Positions 40,943-49,301 of a stretch of 64,000 bases of DNA are shown here, one piece after another; the stretch's first letter is position 1, and the number at the start of each line of letters is the position of its first letter. The stretch is taken from assembly GCF_003382365.1 (NCBI RefSeq), contig NZ_QTSU01000001.1, positions 2,232,001-2,296,000 of the forward strand, given 5' to 3'. Under the pieces are notes generated by a model. It was given only the letters and a program-made list of their open reading frames with translations, made no database searches and was not told the origin of the DNA. This stretch comes from Lysobacter silvisoli (lineage in GTDB: Bacteria > Pseudomonadota > Gammaproteobacteria > Xanthomonadales > Xanthomonadaceae). The position numbers were made by a program, and so were the translations under genes.

Positions 40943-43900
40943 TTATGGCGTGCCCCGTTGCGCGCTGGTCGCGTTCGGCAGCCATAGCTCGATCACGCGT
41001 TCGTTAGGCTTGAAGGCGCCGGGCAGTTTGCGCAGTTCGATCTCGGGCGTGGACGCGTACCAACCGGCCAGCTGCGGCGCCAACCAGTCCTTCAGCGCGC
41101 TCGCGCACAGGCCCTGGTCGTCCATGCGGTGCACGATCAGGGTGGGTGCGGCATAGCTTTGCGGCGCGTCGGCGTTGCGCGCGCGCGCCGAACGCACCAC
41201 ATTCTCGACGCCGGGCATGCTCGCGCCGGGCTGCAGCTGCGACCACGGCAGCGCTTGCACGCGGCGGCGGGTGTCGTCGTTGTAGACCTGCACGTAGACG
41301 GTCACAGGCTGGGCGGCGCAGTCCTCGCGCACGGCTTGCGCCGGCGTACGCAGCGCGAGCTTCTTCGCTTGCGGCGCGGTCACCTGCGGCAGACTCGGCG
41401 ACGGCAGGCTTGCAGCCGGCAGCGACGAGGTCGACGTACGCAACAGGGTGCCGCTTCGCGCCGGTTCGGGCGATTCGAGCACCGCCGATACCAGCGGCGC
41501 CGCGTCGCTGCTGCGCTGCCAGTAAGGATTGGCCGCGGCCGGATCGCAGACCGCGCTGCACAAGTTGCGGTGCGCGCTCTGCACCGGCGGACAGGCCTGG
41601 GTCAGGCTCGCCGCGGGCGGCAGGCCGCAGCTGGCCTGCACGTGGCTCACCAGGCGGCCGGCGTCGCTGAGCGTGTCGCGCTCGTGGCGGACCTGGGCGT
41701 AGACCCGGCTCAGCAACGCCTGCAAGTCTTCGTCCAGGTCCCAGGTCGCTTGCGCGGCGGGTGCGGCTTGCCCGGCGCGCGCCCAGGCCGGCAACTGCTT
41801 GCGCAGCTCGCCCAGGCTGCGCCGGGTTTCGTTGCGCTGCTGCTGGCGCTGCTCGGAGAGTTTGTCGAACACCTGCCAAGCCGGCACCGCCAAGGTCGCG
41901 ATCAGGCCCGCGCCCAGGCCGGCGCTGATCGCCGCGGCCTTGGTGTCGGGGCGCCAGAACGGCCGCGCCGCCACCTCATCGCCCTTGGCCTGGATGGGCC
42001 GCAGCCGGCGCAGCGAAGGCAGCGTGTCCTGCGCCTCCACCGGCGCGGCCCAGCCCGGCAACTGCTCCAGCCAGCCCGGCAGCAGCGCGCGGCCGAAGTC
42101 CTCGCCCAGGCGGTGGTAGCTCTCCCACTGCGCCTCGTCGAAGAACTGGTCGGAGGTCGGCTGCTGCGGGAACTTGGGATTGCGCCGCGCGTAGGCCAGC
42201 ACGTCGCTGTCCAGGGCGAAGTGCAGGTTCGGCTTCACCACCAGCAAGGTGCCCTGCTTGCTGCGGCCGTGTTCGTCGGGCCGGTAGCGGATGCGCGCCA
42301 GCATGACCCCGCGCGCGGTGTAGTTGTCGTGCAGCTTCTCCGGCGCCAGCACGCAGATCTGCTCTTCCTGCAGCAGCGGCAGGTGGCAGACGCTGTCTTC
42401 GGTGTAGAACTCGATCTCGGCGCCGTAGTCGATGCGCGCCTTGCGGATCAGGTTCTCCAGATCGGCGAACTGGTAGTCGGGATCGGCACCGCAGTCGGCC
42501 AGGACGATGAAATCCAGTTGCCGCCGCAGCAACGGATGCACACCGGTGTTGTCGAAGTGCCCGCCGTCGGACAAGTACCAGGCGCGCGCGGAGGGCCCGT
42601 CGAACGAGGCGGTGGCCTCGCCGATCAGGCGGCCGAATTTGGAGTTGCGGTAGACGCGCGCGAGCGCGGCGAACCCGCGCCCCAGCAGCGTCGGCCGCGC
42701 GGGCCCGATGCCCAACGCCGGCTGGTCCATCTGCGCATCGGCGCGGCCGGCGTCGAACCAGTAGCCCAGGCGCGCGCCGACCAGGAACAGCAGCATGGCC
42801 CAGCCCGGCGTGGTGTTGGACCCGGCGCCCGGCGAAGCGGCCGCGCCCGACACCGCGATCCAGCGGCCGAGCTTGTCCAGGCGCTGCGCCGGCAACTGCG
42901 GCTGCTGGGCGTCGCGGCCGATCTCCAGGCCGAAGGCAGTGGCCACCAGCGGCAGGCCCTTGCGGTCGGCGTTGTAGAGCTTGCTGCTGGCGCCGCGGGT
43001 CTGGTTGAGGCAGGTGTTGATCAGATGCAGCGGGCCGCCCTGCAAGTCGGGGCGGTAAGCGGCCAGGTCGACGTCGTCGCCGTCGACGGTGTCGACCACG
43101 TTCGACACCTGCTCGGGGCTGGCGCGGCGCAGGCCGAGCATGCCTTCGCCGGCGAAGCGGCGGCGATTGCCCACACCCAGGTAGGCGCGGGTCAGGCGCG
43201 AGCGATAGAACCCGTGCAGCGAGGTGCTGTTGACGGTTTCGGTGTGCAGGCCGGTGCCCAGGAACCAGACCAGCAGGCCGATGGTCAGCCACAGCAGCCG
43301 CAGCAGCGTCGGCTGCGCCACGGTCCATTGCAGCCAGGCCCACAGCGGCAGGTCGGCCAGCCCGTTCCATATGGGCAGCGAGGCGCGCCCGATCCAATGG
43401 CTGAGCAGCTGGTTGGGGTCGGCGACATGGCGGCCGAACACCCACCACTGCACTACGGTCACCCACAGCACCAGCAGCACGGCGGCTGCGCCCAGGCCGA
43501 GCACGTTGATCAGCAGCGGCATCAGGCCGGGCCGCGGACCTTCTTCGTTCGAGAGCAGGCGTTGGATCGGCTCGCCGAAGGCGCGCACCACCACCACCAA
43601 CAGGCCGCCCAAGCCAAGGCTGCCGTAGACCCAGGGCGCGCCGGACTCCAGCGTCTGCAGCAGCCACCAGCTGGCCAAGTCGATCGCGCCCAGAGCGGCC
43701 AGCGCCACGGCCAGCAGGTTGATCCGGCGCAGATGCGCGGTCAGGCGATCGCGTTCGCGCGCGTTGAACGTATCGCGGTCGTCACGCGCCTTGGCCACGC
43801 GCACCCACAGCCACAGGCCGTAGCCGACGGTGCTGAGCAGCATGAGCAGGGCGACGAACTGCGCGCTGAAACCGGGCAGCGGCACGCTGGCGTCGGACAA

Positions 43901-44674
43901 GCGCCGGGCCAGCGCGAACGCGATCGCCGCCGCGCCCAGCACCATGCCGATGTCCCAGGGCGAGAAGCGCGGCCGCGACGTGCTGGCCGCGCCGCCCAGC
44001 GGCGGCGCATCGCGCAGCGCCCAGTAGGCCATCAGGTTGCCCGGTGCCAGCAGCAGCCAGGTCAGCACCGCCAGCGGCCACCAGGCGCTGCGCCAGCCGC
44101 TCCAGTCCTGGGGCGACAGCACCGAGGTCACGCTCTGCAGCAGGTGCGGCAGCACCACCAGCACGCCCACGGCGATGGCCAGCAGGGCGAACTCCAGATG
44201 CACGGCCAAGCCCGCGCGCAGGTAGGTGGCGATGGCGATGCCGTAGTCGCGCGCGCCGCGCGGCGCCAGGTAGCGGCCATAGCGGCGCAGCCAGGCCAGC
44301 AGCAGGGTGTCGCTGCGCTTGAGCAGGTCCTGCGCGGGGGCGATGCCCAACGAGGCGATCAAGCGACCCAACGCGGCGCCGGCATAGCCGCCGCCGGATA
44401 CGGTGGACAGGTAGTCGAAGCGCGGCAGCAGGCCGTTCTGCGCCAGCCCTCGGATCAGGCCCAGGCAGAAGGTCGCGCTGCGCACCCCGCCGCCGGACAG
44501 GGCCAGGCCGATGGTGCTGGGCGCCTGGCCTGCGCGCGGCTCGGTGCCGGCCAGACGCCGGCGTTCGGCGAGGGCGGCGCGTTCGGCCGCACCGATGGCG
44601 GGCGCAGCGGCGTCGCGCCCGACGGCGTCCGCAGGCTGCGCGTCGCGCGGGGATGGGTTATCGCTGGGCGGCAT
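40943..44674 (-). CDS. Large patatin-like phospholipase with multiple membrane segments
   Basis: 1243 residues, far longer than a typical patatin (300-450). The patatin core is recognisable: oxyanion GLALSGGGVRSATFCLGL (residues 56-73), nucleophile Ser93 in STVSGGGYAG, and catalytic Asp near residue 702 in SDGGHFDNTGV. A large insertion of about 400 residues holding some eight hydrophobic segments separates Ser from Asp. A further membrane segment (SAGLGAGLIATLAVPAWQVF near 920) precedes a C-terminal domain of about 300 residues with no recognised fold. Likely an integral membrane lipid acyl hydrolase. ATG 44674. An equally long antisense frame is a shadow. Confidence 0.85.
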   Translation of the reverse strand: MPPSDNPSPRDAQPADAVGRDAAAPAIGAAERAALAERRRLAGTEPRAGQAPSTIGLALSGGGVRSATFCLGLIRGLAQNGLLPRFDYLSTVSGGGYAGAALGRLIASLGIAPAQDLLKRSDTLLLAWLRRYGRYLAPRGARDYGIAIATYLRAGLAVHLEFALLAIAVGVLVVLPHLLQSVTSVLSPQDWSGWRSAWWPLAVLTWLLLAPGNLMAYWALRDAPPLGGAASTSRPRFSPWDIGMVLGAAAIAFALARRLSDASVPLPGFSAQFVALLMLLSTVGYGLWLWVRVAKARDDRDTFNARERDRLTAHLRRINLLAVALAALGAIDLASWWLLQTLESGAPWVYGSLGLGGLLVVVVRAFGEPIQRLLSNEEGPRPGLMPLLINVLGLGAAAVLLVLWVTVVQWWVFGRHVADPNQLLSHWIGRASLPIWNGLADLPLWAWLQWTVAQPTLLRLLWLTIGLLVWFLGTGLHTETVNSTSLHGFYRSRLTRAYLGVGNRRRFAGEGMLGLRRASPEQVSNVVDTVDGDDVDLAAYRPDLQGGPLHLINTCLNQTRGASSKLYNADRKGLPLVATAFGLEIGRDAQQPQLPAQRLDKLGRWIAVSGAAASPGAGSNTTPGWAMLLFLVGARLGYWFDAGRADAQMDQPALGIGPARPTLLGRGFAALARVYRNSKFGRLIGEATASFDGPSARAWYLSDGGHFDNTGVHPLLRRQLDFIVLADCGADPDYQFADLENLIRKARIDYGAEIEFYTEDSVCHLPLLQEEQICVLAPEKLHDNYTARGVMLARIRYRPDEHGRSKQGTLLVVKPNLHFALDSDVLAYARRNPKFPQQPTSDQFFDEAQWESYHRLGEDFGRALLPGWLEQLPGWAAPVEAQDTLPSLRRLRPIQAKGDEVAARPFWRPDTKAAAISAGLGAGLIATLAVPAWQVFDKLSEQRQQQRNETRRSLGELRKQLPAWARAGQAAPAAQATWDLDEDLQALLSRVYAQVRHERDTLSDAGRLVSHVQASCGLPPAASLTQACPPVQSAHRNLCSAVCDPAAANPYWQRSSDAAPLVSAVLESPEPARSGTLLRTSTSSLPAASLPSPSLPQVTAPQAKKLALRTPAQAVREDCAAQPVTVYVQVYNDDTRRRVQALPWSQLQPGASMPGVENVVRSARARNADAPQSYAAPTLIVHRMDDQGLCASALKDWLAPQLAGWYASTPEIELRKLPGAFKPNERVIELWLPNATSAQRGTP

Positions 44675-44817
44675 GCGACCGGCTCCGTGTCGTTGGGGCT
44701 TCCCTGTTGGCGGCTAACGATACGCAGGCGCGGTGCAGGCCATATGGCCGGCTGTCGGACAAGGGTGGGCGGTCGGGCGGAGGGGGGGCAGCGGCGCGAG
44801 TGGGGAGCTGCGTGCGC

Positions 44818-44943
44818 CCTCACCCCAACCCCTCTCCCGCAAGCGGGAGAGGGGCTAAAAGCAGCAGATAGGGATTAGCAGGTAAAGGGTAGCGGTCGGA
44901 TGCGTACCCTCTCCCGCCTGCGGGAGAGGGCTAGGGTGAGGGG
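44818..44943. repeat. CTCTCCCGC inverted-repeat element upstream of patatin gene
   Basis: Left unit 44818-44856 (ACCCCTCTCCCGCAAGCGGG) and right unit 44906-44943 (CTCTCCCGCCTGCGGGAGAG) are inverted to each other, and outer ends CCCTCACCCC and GGGTGAGGGG pair. Each half contains a perfect palindromic stem. The middle (44860-44895) carries TTAG/TAAAGGG-type low-complexity sequence. Confidence 0.75.
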
Positions 44944-45015
44944 ATGAGCGCAGCGAATGCCTTTGATCCTCGCTCGGGCCCCGAGCTCGCAGCACCAGTA
45001 GAAGACCCGGAGGGC

Positions 45016-45069
45016 GGCGCACAGGATGTGCGCCGTTTTTCGCTAGGCCAGGGATGGCCTATCGAAAAA
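45016..45069. repeat. Nested hairpins, including an orphan terminator-like stem
   Basis: GGCGCACA-GGA-TGTGCGCC followed by GTTTTT (45016-45040) is a perfect rho-independent-terminator shape on the plus strand with no plus-strand gene upstream. It runs directly into TTTTTCGCTAGGCCA / TGGCCTATCGAAAAA (45036-45069), a 15-base stem with one mismatch and a four-base loop. The U-tract of the first is the left arm of the second, so the two structures are mutually exclusive. Confidence 0.7.
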
Positions 45070-45126
45070 TCCCCGCGCACGCATCGCTCTCGCAAGGGAG
45101 CTCTGGCGAAGCGTTTTTCTTTGGTT

Positions 45127-45156
45127 ACTTTCTTTTGACGCTTATCAAAAGAAAGT
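45127..45156. repeat. Perfect 12-bp inverted repeat ACTTTCTTTTGA/TCAAAAGAAAGT
   Basis: Perfect 12-base arms with a six-base loop, in AT-rich sequence, next to GTGACCCGGCCGCTTGCGGA. I recall similar sequence as an interspersed intergenic element of Xanthomonadaceae. Part of the same structured region as 45016-45069. Confidence 0.7.
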
Positions 45157-45210
45157 GACCCGGCCGCTTGCGGACGGAAGCTGTTGCTGTTGCTGCTGAG
45201 CAAGAGCCAA

Positions 45211-45257
45211 AGAGCAAATCCCCCTCAATCCCCCTTTTTCAAAGGGGGAAGACAAGC
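45211..45257. repeat. Half copy of the AGCAAATCCCCC repeat
   Basis: Only the left arm is present (AGAGCAAATCCCCCTCAATC, then CCCCCTTTTTCAAAGGGGGA, and GACAAGC beyond). It is nearly identical to 58226-58272 but has no partner arm downstream. Confidence 0.8.
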
Positions 45258-45300
45258 AAAGGTGGAAGCAGGGGAACGAGGCTTGCGGCGCAGGTGCAAA

Positions 45301-45394
45301 TTCGCGGTCGCAGCTTGCGCAGCTCCTACAGGGGCAATCGCGGCTTTCGCGGAAGTTGCGGATTCGCGGTCGCGGCTTACGCCGCTCCTACCCC
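45301..45394. repeat. Three REP-like units upstream of pilU 3' end
   Basis: Units at 45301-45330 (GGTCGCAGCTTGCGCAGCTC), 45335-45362 (ATCGCGGCTTTCGCGG) and 45363-45394 (GGTCGCGGCTTACGCCGCTC). Same family as 10118-10252. Together with the other elements they make 44675-45480 (806 bp) a gene-free repeat-dense interval. Confidence 0.72.
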
Positions 45395-45416
45395 GGGGCC
45401 AGCACGGTTAGGGGCC

Positions 45417-45449
45417 AAAAGCGAAGGGCCCGCCGTGGCGGGCCCTTGC
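45417..45449 (-). terminator. Rho-independent terminator of pilU
   Basis: Minus-strand hairpin AAGGGCCCGCCACGGCGGGCCCTT followed by CGCTTTT, about 32 bases after the pilU stop. Confidence 0.8.
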
Positions 45450-45480
45450 ATGGGCGGATCGGAATGGGCGCAGTGGCGCC

Positions 45481-46611
45481 TTAGCGCACTTCCGCCACTT
45501 CCACGCCGTCCAGGCCTTGCGCCAGCGTGCGCGCGTCGCCGCCCTGGGCCAGCTTGATGCGCAGACGCACTTCGTTCTGCGAGTCGGCGTAGCGCAGCGC
45601 GTCCTCGTAGCTGATCTCGCCGGCCTGATAGAGCTCGAACAGGGCCTGATCGAAGGTCTTCATGCCCAGCTGCACGGATTCCTTCATCACTTCCTTCAGC
45701 TTGTGGATCTCGCCGTCGCGGATGTAGTCCTGCACCAGCGGCGTGCCGAGCAGGATTTCCATCGCCACCCGGCGCGCCTTGCCGTCCGGGGTCGGGATCA
45801 GCTGCTGCGCGACCACGCCCTTGAGGTTCAGCGACAGGTCCATCAGCAACTGTTGACGACGGTCCTCAGGGAAGAAGTTGATGATGCGGTCCATCGCCTG
45901 GTTGGCGTTGTTGGCGTGCAGGGTGCACAGCACCAGGTGACCGGTTTCGGCGAAGGCGATCGCGTGGTCCATGCCCTCGCGGGTGCGCACCTCGCCGATC
46001 ATGATCACGTCCGGCGCCTGGCGCAGCGTGTTCTTCAGCGCCGCCTCCCAGCTGTCGGTGTCGATGCCGACCTCGCGCTGGGTGATGATGCAGCCCTCGT
46101 GCTTGTGCACGAATTCGATCGGATCCTCGATGGTGATGATGTGACCGGTCGAATTCTGGTTGCGGTAGCCGATCATCGCCGCCAGCGAGGTCGACTTACC
46201 GGTACCGGTGGCGCCGACGAAGATGATGATGCCGCGCTTGGTCATCGCCAGCGTCTTGATGATCGGCGGCAGGTTCAGCTCTTCCACCGTCGGGATCTTG
46301 GTCTCGATGCGGCGCAGCACCATGCCGACCTGGTTGCGCTGGTAGAAGCAGCTCACGCGGAAGCGGCCCACGCCGGTCACGCCGATGGCGAAGTTGCACT
46401 CGTGGGTCTTCTCGAACTCCTCGCGCTGCTGAGGGTTCATCACGTTGAGCACGAGGTCGCGGCTCTGCTGCGGGGTCAGCGGGTTCTGGGTGATCGGCGA
46501 GATCTTGCCGTGGACCTTCATCGACGGCGGCATGCCGGCGGTGATGAACAAGTCCGAGGCCTTCTGGTGCGCCATCAGCTTGAGGAACGAGGTGAAGTCG
46601 ATGGTGCTCAT
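45481..46611 (-). CDS. pilU: Type IV pilus accessory retraction ATPase
   Basis: 376 residues of the PilT/VirB11 secretion ATPase class. Walker A GATGTGKST, Asp box IIGEVRTREGM context, His box TLHANNANQAMDRI and Walker B are complete. It shares the PilT fold but has the PilU N-terminus (STIDFTSFLKLMAHQKASDLF) and a longer C-terminus. PilU works with PilT to retract pili. It follows pilT on the same strand, separated by a repeat. Confidence 0.95.
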   Translation of the reverse strand: MSTIDFTSFLKLMAHQKASDLFITAGMPPSMKVHGKISPITQNPLTPQQSRDLVLNVMNPQQREEFEKTHECNFAIGVTGVGRFRVSCFYQRNQVGMVLRRIETKIPTVEELNLPPIIKTLAMTKRGIIIFVGATGTGKSTSLAAMIGYRNQNSTGHIITIEDPIEFVHKHEGCIITQREVGIDTDSWEAALKNTLRQAPDVIMIGEVRTREGMDHAIAFAETGHLVLCTLHANNANQAMDRIINFFPEDRRQQLLMDLSLNLKGVVAQQLIPTPDGKARRVAMEILLGTPLVQDYIRDGEIHKLKEVMKESVQLGMKTFDQALFELYQAGEISYEDALRYADSQNEVRLRIKLAQGGDARTLAQGLDGVEVAEVR

Positions 46612-46621
46612 GCGGGGCTCC

Positions 46622-46742
46622 TGCGGCGCCGGAATGGGGGATCGGGAATGCGGGGTCCGAAAACCCCGCTCCTTCGCCGAAATCCCGACTTGAACTGAAT
46701 ACTGCTTTTAACCAATCCCGAATTCCGAATCTCGAATCCCGG
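46622..46742. repeat. GGGAATC-type inverted low-complexity element between pilT and pilU
   Basis: Left part GGAATGGGGGATCGGGAATG (46631-46650) and right part AATCCCGAATTCCGAATCTC (46714-46733) with an inner GGGGTCCGAAAACCCC stem. It occupies almost the whole 133-bp gap in what should be one operon. Similar GGGAATC strings are familiar from xanthomonad intergenic DNA. Confidence 0.65.
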
Positions 46743-46744
46743 TC

Positions 46745-47782
46745 TCAATCGAACAGGCGCTTGTCTTTGGCGTATTCGCGGGCCTGCGGGCGCAGGATCA
46801 TGCCGCGCTTCACCAGGTCCTGCAGGTGCTGGTCCAGCGTCATCATGCCGAAGTTCTGGCCGGTCTGGATGGCCGAGTACATCTGCGCGACCTTGTCCTC
46901 GCGGATCAGGTTACGGATCGCGGGGATGCCGACCATGATTTCCCAGGCCGCGGTACGGCCGCCGCCGACCTTTTTCAGCAGGGCCTGCGAGATCACCGCG
47001 CGCAGCGACTCGGACAGCATCGAGCGCACCATCGGCTTCTCGCCGGCGGGGAACACGTCGATGATGCGGTCCACGGTCTTGGCCGCCGAGGAGGTGTGCA
47101 GGGTGCCGAACACCAGGTGGCCGGTTTCCGCCGCGGTCAGCGCCAGGCGGATGGTTTCCAGGTCGCGCAACTCGCCGACCAGGATGTAGTCGGGGTCTTC
47201 GCGCAGCGCCGAACGCAGGGCCTCGTTGAAGCCGTGGGTGTCGCGGTGCACTTCGCGCTGGTTGATCAGGCACTTCTGCGAGGTGTGCACGAACTCGATC
47301 GGGTCTTCCACCGACAGGATGTGCGCGTACTCGTTCTTGTTGATGTGGTCGATCATCGCCGCCAGCGTGGTCGACTTGCCCGAACCGGTCGGGCCGGTCA
47401 CCAGGATCAGGCCCTGCGGCTGCTCGATCAGCTCGCGGAAGATCGGCGGGCAACCCAGGTCTTCGAGGCTCAGCACCTCGGAGGGAATGGTACGGAACAC
47501 GGCGCCGGCGCCGCGGTTCTGGTTGAAGGCGTTGACGCGGAAGCGCGCCAGGCCGGGAATCTCGAACGAGAAGTCGACTTCCAGGAATTCTTCGAAGTCG
47601 CGGCGCTGCTTGTCCGACATGATGTCGTACACCAGCGCGTGGACCTGCTTGTGGTCCAGGGCCGGGATGTTGATGCGGCGCACGTCGCCGTCGACGCGGA
47701 TCATCGGCGGCAGGCCGGCCGACAGGTGCAGGTCGGATGCTTTGTTCTTGACCGAAAACGCCAACAGTTCGGCGATATCCAT
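46745..47782 (-). CDS. pilT: Type IV pilus twitching motility retraction ATPase
   Basis: 345 residues starting at MDIAELLAFSVKNKASDLHL, the PilT N-terminus. Walker A GPTGSGKSTT, Asp-box GELRDLETIRLALTAAETGH, His box TLHTSSAAKTVDRIID and Walker B are all intact. PilT depolymerises the pilus and drives twitching. The ATG at 47782 is preferred over an upstream in-frame ATG. It diverges from yggS by 181 bp, the order seen in Pseudomonas and Xanthomonas. Confidence 0.97.
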   Translation of the reverse strand: MDIAELLAFSVKNKASDLHLSAGLPPMIRVDGDVRRINIPALDHKQVHALVYDIMSDKQRRDFEEFLEVDFSFEIPGLARFRVNAFNQNRGAGAVFRTIPSEVLSLEDLGCPPIFRELIEQPQGLILVTGPTGSGKSTTLAAMIDHINKNEYAHILSVEDPIEFVHTSQKCLINQREVHRDTHGFNEALRSALREDPDYILVGELRDLETIRLALTAAETGHLVFGTLHTSSAAKTVDRIIDVFPAGEKPMVRSMLSESLRAVISQALLKKVGGGRTAAWEIMVGIPAIRNLIREDKVAQMYSAIQTGQNFGMMTLDQHLQDLVKRGMILRPQAREYAKDKRLFD

Positions 47783-47963
47783 GCGTGCTCCCCCGCACTG
47801 CAACAGAACTTCAGAAGGAATGGACCACAACTACCGCGGCAACGCCACAACGCGATCGCGCGACGATACCGGCCAGTCGCGGGTAGGCAACGGCGTCCCC
47901 TGCGAGGCAGTATAGCCCCGTACCCGCATCGCCGAACCAGCCCTCTTTCACAGGATTCCCCAC

Positions 47964-48650
47964 GTGCGCGCGCACGCCCTGCACGGCATCTTGCACCAGT
48001 TGGATAACGCCGCGCGCCATTCGCAGCGGCCAGTACCGCAGCTGCTGGCGGTGAGCAAGACCCAGGATGCGACCGCCGTCGCGGAACTGGCGGCGGCCGG
48101 GCAGCGGGCCTTCGGCGAGAACTATGTTCAGGAAGCCGCGGGCAAAACCGCGGCGCTGGCCGGCCTGGGACTGGAATGGCACCTGATCGGCCACCTGCAA
48201 TCGAACAAGGCCGCGCAGGCCGCACAGCTGTTCGACTGGGTGCAGACCGTGGACCGGCCCAAGCTGGTCGCGGCGCTGGCCCGCCACCGCGATCCGCAGA
48301 CCGCGCCGCTGCAGGTGCTGATCCAGGCCAATATCGACGACGAGGCCAGCAAGCACGGCTGCCGCCCCGAGGACGCGCCGGCGCTGGCCGCGGCCATCGC
48401 CGCGCAGCCGCGGCTGCGCCTGCGCGGGCTGATGGTGATACCGGCCCCGCACGCCGAACCCGAACGGCGGCGGCCGGCGTTCCGGCGCAGCCGCGAGCTG
48501 TTCGAAGCGCTGCGCGCGGCGCATCCGCAGGTCGATACCTTGTCGATGGGCATGAGCGACGACTACGCCATCGCCATCGAGGAAGGCGCGACCATGGTCC
48601 GCATCGGCACCGCCCTGTTCGGCGCGCGCCCGCCCAAAACCAGCCCCTGA
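47964..48650 (+). CDS. YggS-family PLP homeostasis protein
   Basis: 228 residues of the alanine-racemase-like TIM barrel family without catalytic activity. The PLP lysine is in LAVSKTQ (near residue 32), followed by FGENYVQEA, WHLIGHLQSNK and SMGMSDDYAIAIEEGATMVRIGTALFG. It buffers PLP in the cytosol. GTG start at 47964. It is first in a run yggS-unknown-proC-DUF4426. Confidence 0.93.
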   Translation: MRAHALHGILHQLDNAARHSQRPVPQLLAVSKTQDATAVAELAAAGQRAFGENYVQEAAGKTAALAGLGLEWHLIGHLQSNKAAQAAQLFDWVQTVDRPKLVAALARHRDPQTAPLQVLIQANIDDEASKHGCRPEDAPALAAAIAAQPRLRLRGLMVIPAPHAEPERRRPAFRRSRELFEALRAAHPQVDTLSMGMSDDYAIAIEEGATMVRIGTALFGARPPKTSP

Positions 48651-48660
48651 GCCCCGCGCC

Positions 48661-49233
48661 ATGAGCGATCCGGCCGACCGCATCGTCTTCCCCGGCAATC
48701 CCTGGCCCGAGGGCCATGCCATCGCCGAGTTCGAATGGACCGCGCGCGCCGAAGGCGACGAGCTGTGGTTCGACCTGCACCTGGTCAGCGCCGACTACTA
48801 CGCGCAGCGCGACATCGAGGACGACGGACGCGACGACACCGGCGATTGGGAAGCGCCGATCGTGTGGGGCAACTACCACCGCTGCACCCTGTCGTCGACC
48901 TATTGGGGCGGGCACGAGCGCGGCGGCCTGCGCGTGGGGCCGCTGTCGGCGTTTTCGCCTCAGGCGCTGGATGGCGCCGAGCTCCTGGCCGACCCGCACG
49001 AAGGCGTCGACGACCTGGCCGGCGACGAGGAACCGGCGTTCGGCCTGTACCTGCTCGGTCACGACAGCGCCGCGGACCACCGCGTGCGCTTCGTCCGCCG
49101 CGGCGACAGCGACCGCTACGACCTGATCTGGACCGGCCGCATCGCCCTGAGCTATGCCGGCGACTACCAACCGCGCTACCGCTTCGAGGCGCGCCTGCAC
49201 GACGTCGCCCTGCCCGCGCTGCCCACGCGCTAG
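48661..49233 (+). CDS. Conserved hypothetical protein (190 residues)
   Basis: No family recognised. An acidic, soluble, aromatic-rich protein rich in Trp and His (for example GDWEAPIVWGNYHRCTLSST and ALSYAGDYQPRYRFEA), with no signal peptide or membrane helix. It lies 10 bp after yggS and 68 bp before proC, so is probably co-transcribed. Its beta-strand-like alternation suggests a small beta domain. Confidence 0.7.
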   Translation: MSDPADRIVFPGNPWPEGHAIAEFEWTARAEGDELWFDLHLVSADYYAQRDIEDDGRDDTGDWEAPIVWGNYHRCTLSSTYWGGHERGGLRVGPLSAFSPQALDGAELLADPHEGVDDLAGDEEPAFGLYLLGHDSAADHRVRFVRRGDSDRYDLIWTGRIALSYAGDYQPRYRFEARLHDVALPALPTR

Positions 49234-49301
49234 CCAGGGCGCGGCAAGCGCGGCCGCGGCCGCCTGGGTATGCTGAGGGCCCCGCTTGCGCACCCGCCCC
49301 C

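Noticed and set aside
41129-44878. A 1249-codon open frame antisense to the patatin gene
   Set aside because: Shadow of a high-GC gene: low-complexity Arg/Gln/Ala/His composition, no domain, and the minus-strand product has clear patatin motifs.
44931-45203. Small frames of 90 (minus) and 64 (plus) codons inside the structured repeat
   Set aside because: The peptides follow the repeat sequence itself (hairpin arms) and have no RBS or independent support; such frames recur because the repeat recurs.
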